A stretch of 5,375 bases of DNA from Candidatus Uhrbacteria bacterium (GTDB taxonomy: Bacteria > Patescibacteriota > Patescibacteriia > CAIXNZ01): NCBI GenBank assembly GCA_011046145.1, contig DSBA01000027.1, positions 1-5,375 of the forward strand, given 5' to 3'. The position numbers and the translations under genes were made by a program. Shown here piece by piece: positions 4,320 through 5,375 of this stretch (the first letter of the stretch is position 1; every line of letters starts with the position of its first letter). The notes under the pieces were generated by a model. The model had not been told where the DNA came from. It did no database searches and saw nothing but the letters and a program-made list of their open reading frames with translations.

Positions 4320-4551
4320 ATTTGAGCGATGGAGGCATTAAATTTTCGGGAATATAATCGCCAGTTGGTTCCGGGGAATGGACATTGGCATTGGAATCAC
4401 GGCAATTGTGGCAAATACGATTGTGAATGCCTTCGGAAAGAAATTCTTTGTCGCAGCGCAGACAAATGCGTTTTCCTTTCTTTTTTTTACGCATATTGGC
4501 TGGTTTTTTGAAATTATTGCTTTTCTTTTTGTTATCTTGTTCAGTTTTCAT
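4318..4551 (-). CDS. Small zinc-ribbon protein, 77 aa
   Basis: A very basic N-terminus (KKKSNNFKK, RKKKKGKR) is followed by CLRCDKEF (C30, C33) and HNRICHNCR (C47, C50): a C-X2-C-X13-C-X2-C pattern that would bind one structural zinc. The tail (51-77) is polar and proline-containing. The line CLRCDKEFLSEGIHNRICHNC resembles small uncharacterised bacterial zinc-finger proteins of the form 'CLRC.+.F.SEG.HNR.C..C' (from memory). Such a protein probably contacts nucleic acid or ribosomal components, but the function is unknown. The start at 4551 is fixed by GGAGGG (4558-4563), 7 nt away. It is divergent from the DUF389 gene, convergent with the GT-C gene, and ends in the shared hairpin. The overlapping plus-strand frames have no supporting features. 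Confidence 0.87.
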   Translation of the reverse strand: MKTEQDNKKKSNNFKKPANMRKKKKGKRICLRCDKEFLSEGIHNRICHNCRDSNANVHSPEPTGDYIPENLMPPSLK

Positions 4552-4557
4552 CTAGAG

Positions 4558-4563
4558 CCCTCC
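4558..4563 (-). promoter_or_regulatory. Shine-Dalgarno of the zinc-ribbon gene
   Basis: On the minus strand AAAAAGGAGGG precedes the ATG at 4551 by 7 nt. It selects this start over the internal Met at residue 20. Confidence 0.85.
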
Positions 4564-4573
4564 TTTTTCATTA

Positions 4574-4602
4574 AATTTAATGGCAAATTAGCTCTCTGTC
4601 AA
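4574..4602 (-). promoter_or_regulatory. Promoter of the zinc-ribbon gene
   Basis: A perfect -35 TTGACA (4602-4597, minus strand) is followed after 17 bp by TAAATT (4579-4574, 4 of 6 to TATAAT). The predicted transcript would carry the GGAGGG site in a short leader. The -35 box lies about 10 bp from the -10 box of the opposing promoter, so the two may compete for polymerase. Confidence 0.6.
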
Positions 4603-4608
4603 ATTTTA

Positions 4609-4617
4609 TGCTATAAT
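4609..4617 (+). promoter_or_regulatory. Extended -10 promoter of the DUF389 gene
   Basis: TGC plus a perfect TATAAT (4612-4617) precedes the ATG at 4646 by 28 bp, giving an A/T-only leader of about 20 nt with no Shine-Dalgarno. No strong -35 is present. Confidence 0.6.
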
Positions 4618-4645
4618 TTTATAAAGAATAATAAAAAATAATTTT

Positions 4646-5347
4646 ATGGTTCACCAGTCTTTATTTAAAATTAATGTTGAAGAAAAAAAGAAGAGCATTG
4701 AAAAATTAATCGCTGCCAGTTCGCCGACCCAGGCGTTTTTTTTGGTTTTGATCCTTTCAGTGATTATTGCCACTTTTGGCATTTTGCTGGATAATGTGGC
4801 TATTGTTATTGGCGGCATGGTAGTTTCGCCGCTTTTATCGCCGATTTTGGCCATTAGCCTGGGCATTGTGCTGGCAGATTCAAAATTAATTTACCGTTCC
4901 TCTAAAGTATTGCTTTTGGCCATGGCCTGGACAATCGGCTTGGCTTTTTTACTGGTTGTATTTGTCAATGGCAAGGAAATGAACAATGAAATCCTATCGC
5001 GCATAGAGCCCAATCTGGCATATTTTGGCGTGGCCTTGGCTTCGGGCATTGCAGCTGCTTTTGCTGTTGCCAAAGAAGAGTTTTCAGAAAGAATGATAGG
5101 TGTGGCCGTAGCCATTGCTTTATTGCCGCCTTTGGCAGTAATCGGTATTGGCATTGCTTTTTTGAACTGGGCCATCGTGGCTGGATCTTCAATTTTGTTT
5201 TTATCTAATTTATTAGGCATTTTGTTGGGCAGTTTGATTGTTTTTTCTTTACTGGGTTTTTATCCGGTTAAAAAAGTAGCGGAAAAAGAATTAAAAGAAG
5301 AAGAAAAGGTTTTGGAAAAGGAAAAAAACGGAAATAATAAAAAATAA
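4646..5347 (+). CDS. DUF389 family (TIGR00341-like) integral membrane protein
   Basis: The 233-aa protein matches the DUF389 pattern: a first helix FFLVLILSVIIATFGILLDN (31-50), the signature VAIVIGGMVVSPLLSPILAI (51-70) with SLGIVLAD following, helices at about 87-107 and 124-142, the loop KEEFSERMIGVAVAIALLPPLA (143-164), and helices to about 205. The Lys/Glu-rich tail (209-233) is cytoplasmic-looking and coiled-coil prone. The family is widespread but of unknown function; transport is often presumed. The N-terminal soluble region found in longer members is reduced to about 28 residues (SIEKLIAASSPTQA). The start at 4646 is the first ATG after an extended -10 promoter; there is no Shine-Dalgarno. 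The zinc-ribbon gene is divergent across the shared promoter region. No terminator is seen in the 28 bases left after the stop. Confidence 0.92.
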   Translation: MVHQSLFKINVEEKKKSIEKLIAASSPTQAFFLVLILSVIIATFGILLDNVAIVIGGMVVSPLLSPILAISLGIVLADSKLIYRSSKVLLLAMAWTIGLAFLLVVFVNGKEMNNEILSRIEPNLAYFGVALASGIAAAFAVAKEEFSERMIGVAVAIALLPPLAVIGIGIAFLNWAIVAGSSILFLSNLLGILLGSLIVFSLLGFYPVKKVAEKELKEEEKVLEKEKNGNNKK

Positions 5348-5375
5348 TTTAACCTTGACCGCTTCATTAAAACAG

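Noticed and set aside
4329..4641. Plus-strand ORFs 4329-4511 and 4378-4641
   Set aside because: The opposite strand carries the CX2C/CX2C zinc ribbon with a good Shine-Dalgarno, promoter and terminator; the plus frames are its shadow and overlap the divergent promoters.
4651..5220. Minus-strand ORFs under the DUF389 gene
   Set aside because: They are antisense to a recognisable DUF389 membrane protein and lack any initiation signal.
5348..5375. TTGACC near the window end as a promoter -35
   Set aside because: The window ends before a -10 box or gene could be seen.

Overview
The window is AT-rich bacterial DNA with very short intergenic gaps. Its gene types (TspO/MBR remnant, GT-C membrane protein related to TMTC proteins, DUF389 protein, small zinc-ribbon protein, several unassigned proteins) and its mix of strong Shine-Dalgarno starts with apparently leaderless or SD-less starts suggest a Candidate Phyla Radiation / Patescibacteria (Parcubacteria-like) metagenomic contig. 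This is inference; there is no rRNA or other marker gene. TGA acts as a stop (end of the DDE transposase) and no long reading frame needs TGA as a sense codon, so the standard bacterial code fits.

Layout. 1-104: a fragment that reads like the C-terminal half of an IS200/IS605-type (Y1) transposase. 105-1239: a complete, minus-strand IS3-family insertion sequence with 25-bp imperfect terminal inverted repeats, a 5-bp flanking direct repeat (CATGG), orfA, a canonical A_AAA_AAG -1 frameshift site, and an orfB broken by one extra base in a G6A6 run. 1240-1537: the C-terminal two thirds of a TspO/MBR protein, cut off by the IS. 1539-2464: two uncharacterised soluble proteins (168 and 119 aa), probably in one unit with the TspO remnant, closed by a strong intrinsic terminator at 2463-2497. 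2517-4292: a 591-aa GT-C-fold, TMTC-like membrane protein whose start lies in a 7-bp tandem repeat and whose body carries an in-frame GC-rich imperfect palindrome. 4293-4319: a hairpin shared by two convergent genes. 4318-4551 (minus): a 77-aa zinc-ribbon protein. 4646-5347: a DUF389 membrane protein, divergent from the zinc-ribbon gene across a roughly 94-bp region holding promoters for both directions. 5348-5375: no gene visible.

The genes do not form one recognisable pathway. The most informative points are the IS3 element joining two unrelated gene fragments, the second frameshift inside its orfB, the heptanucleotide repeat at the GT-C start, and the palindromic element translated inside the GT-C protein. 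I see no clear sign of a new defence or other multi-gene system.
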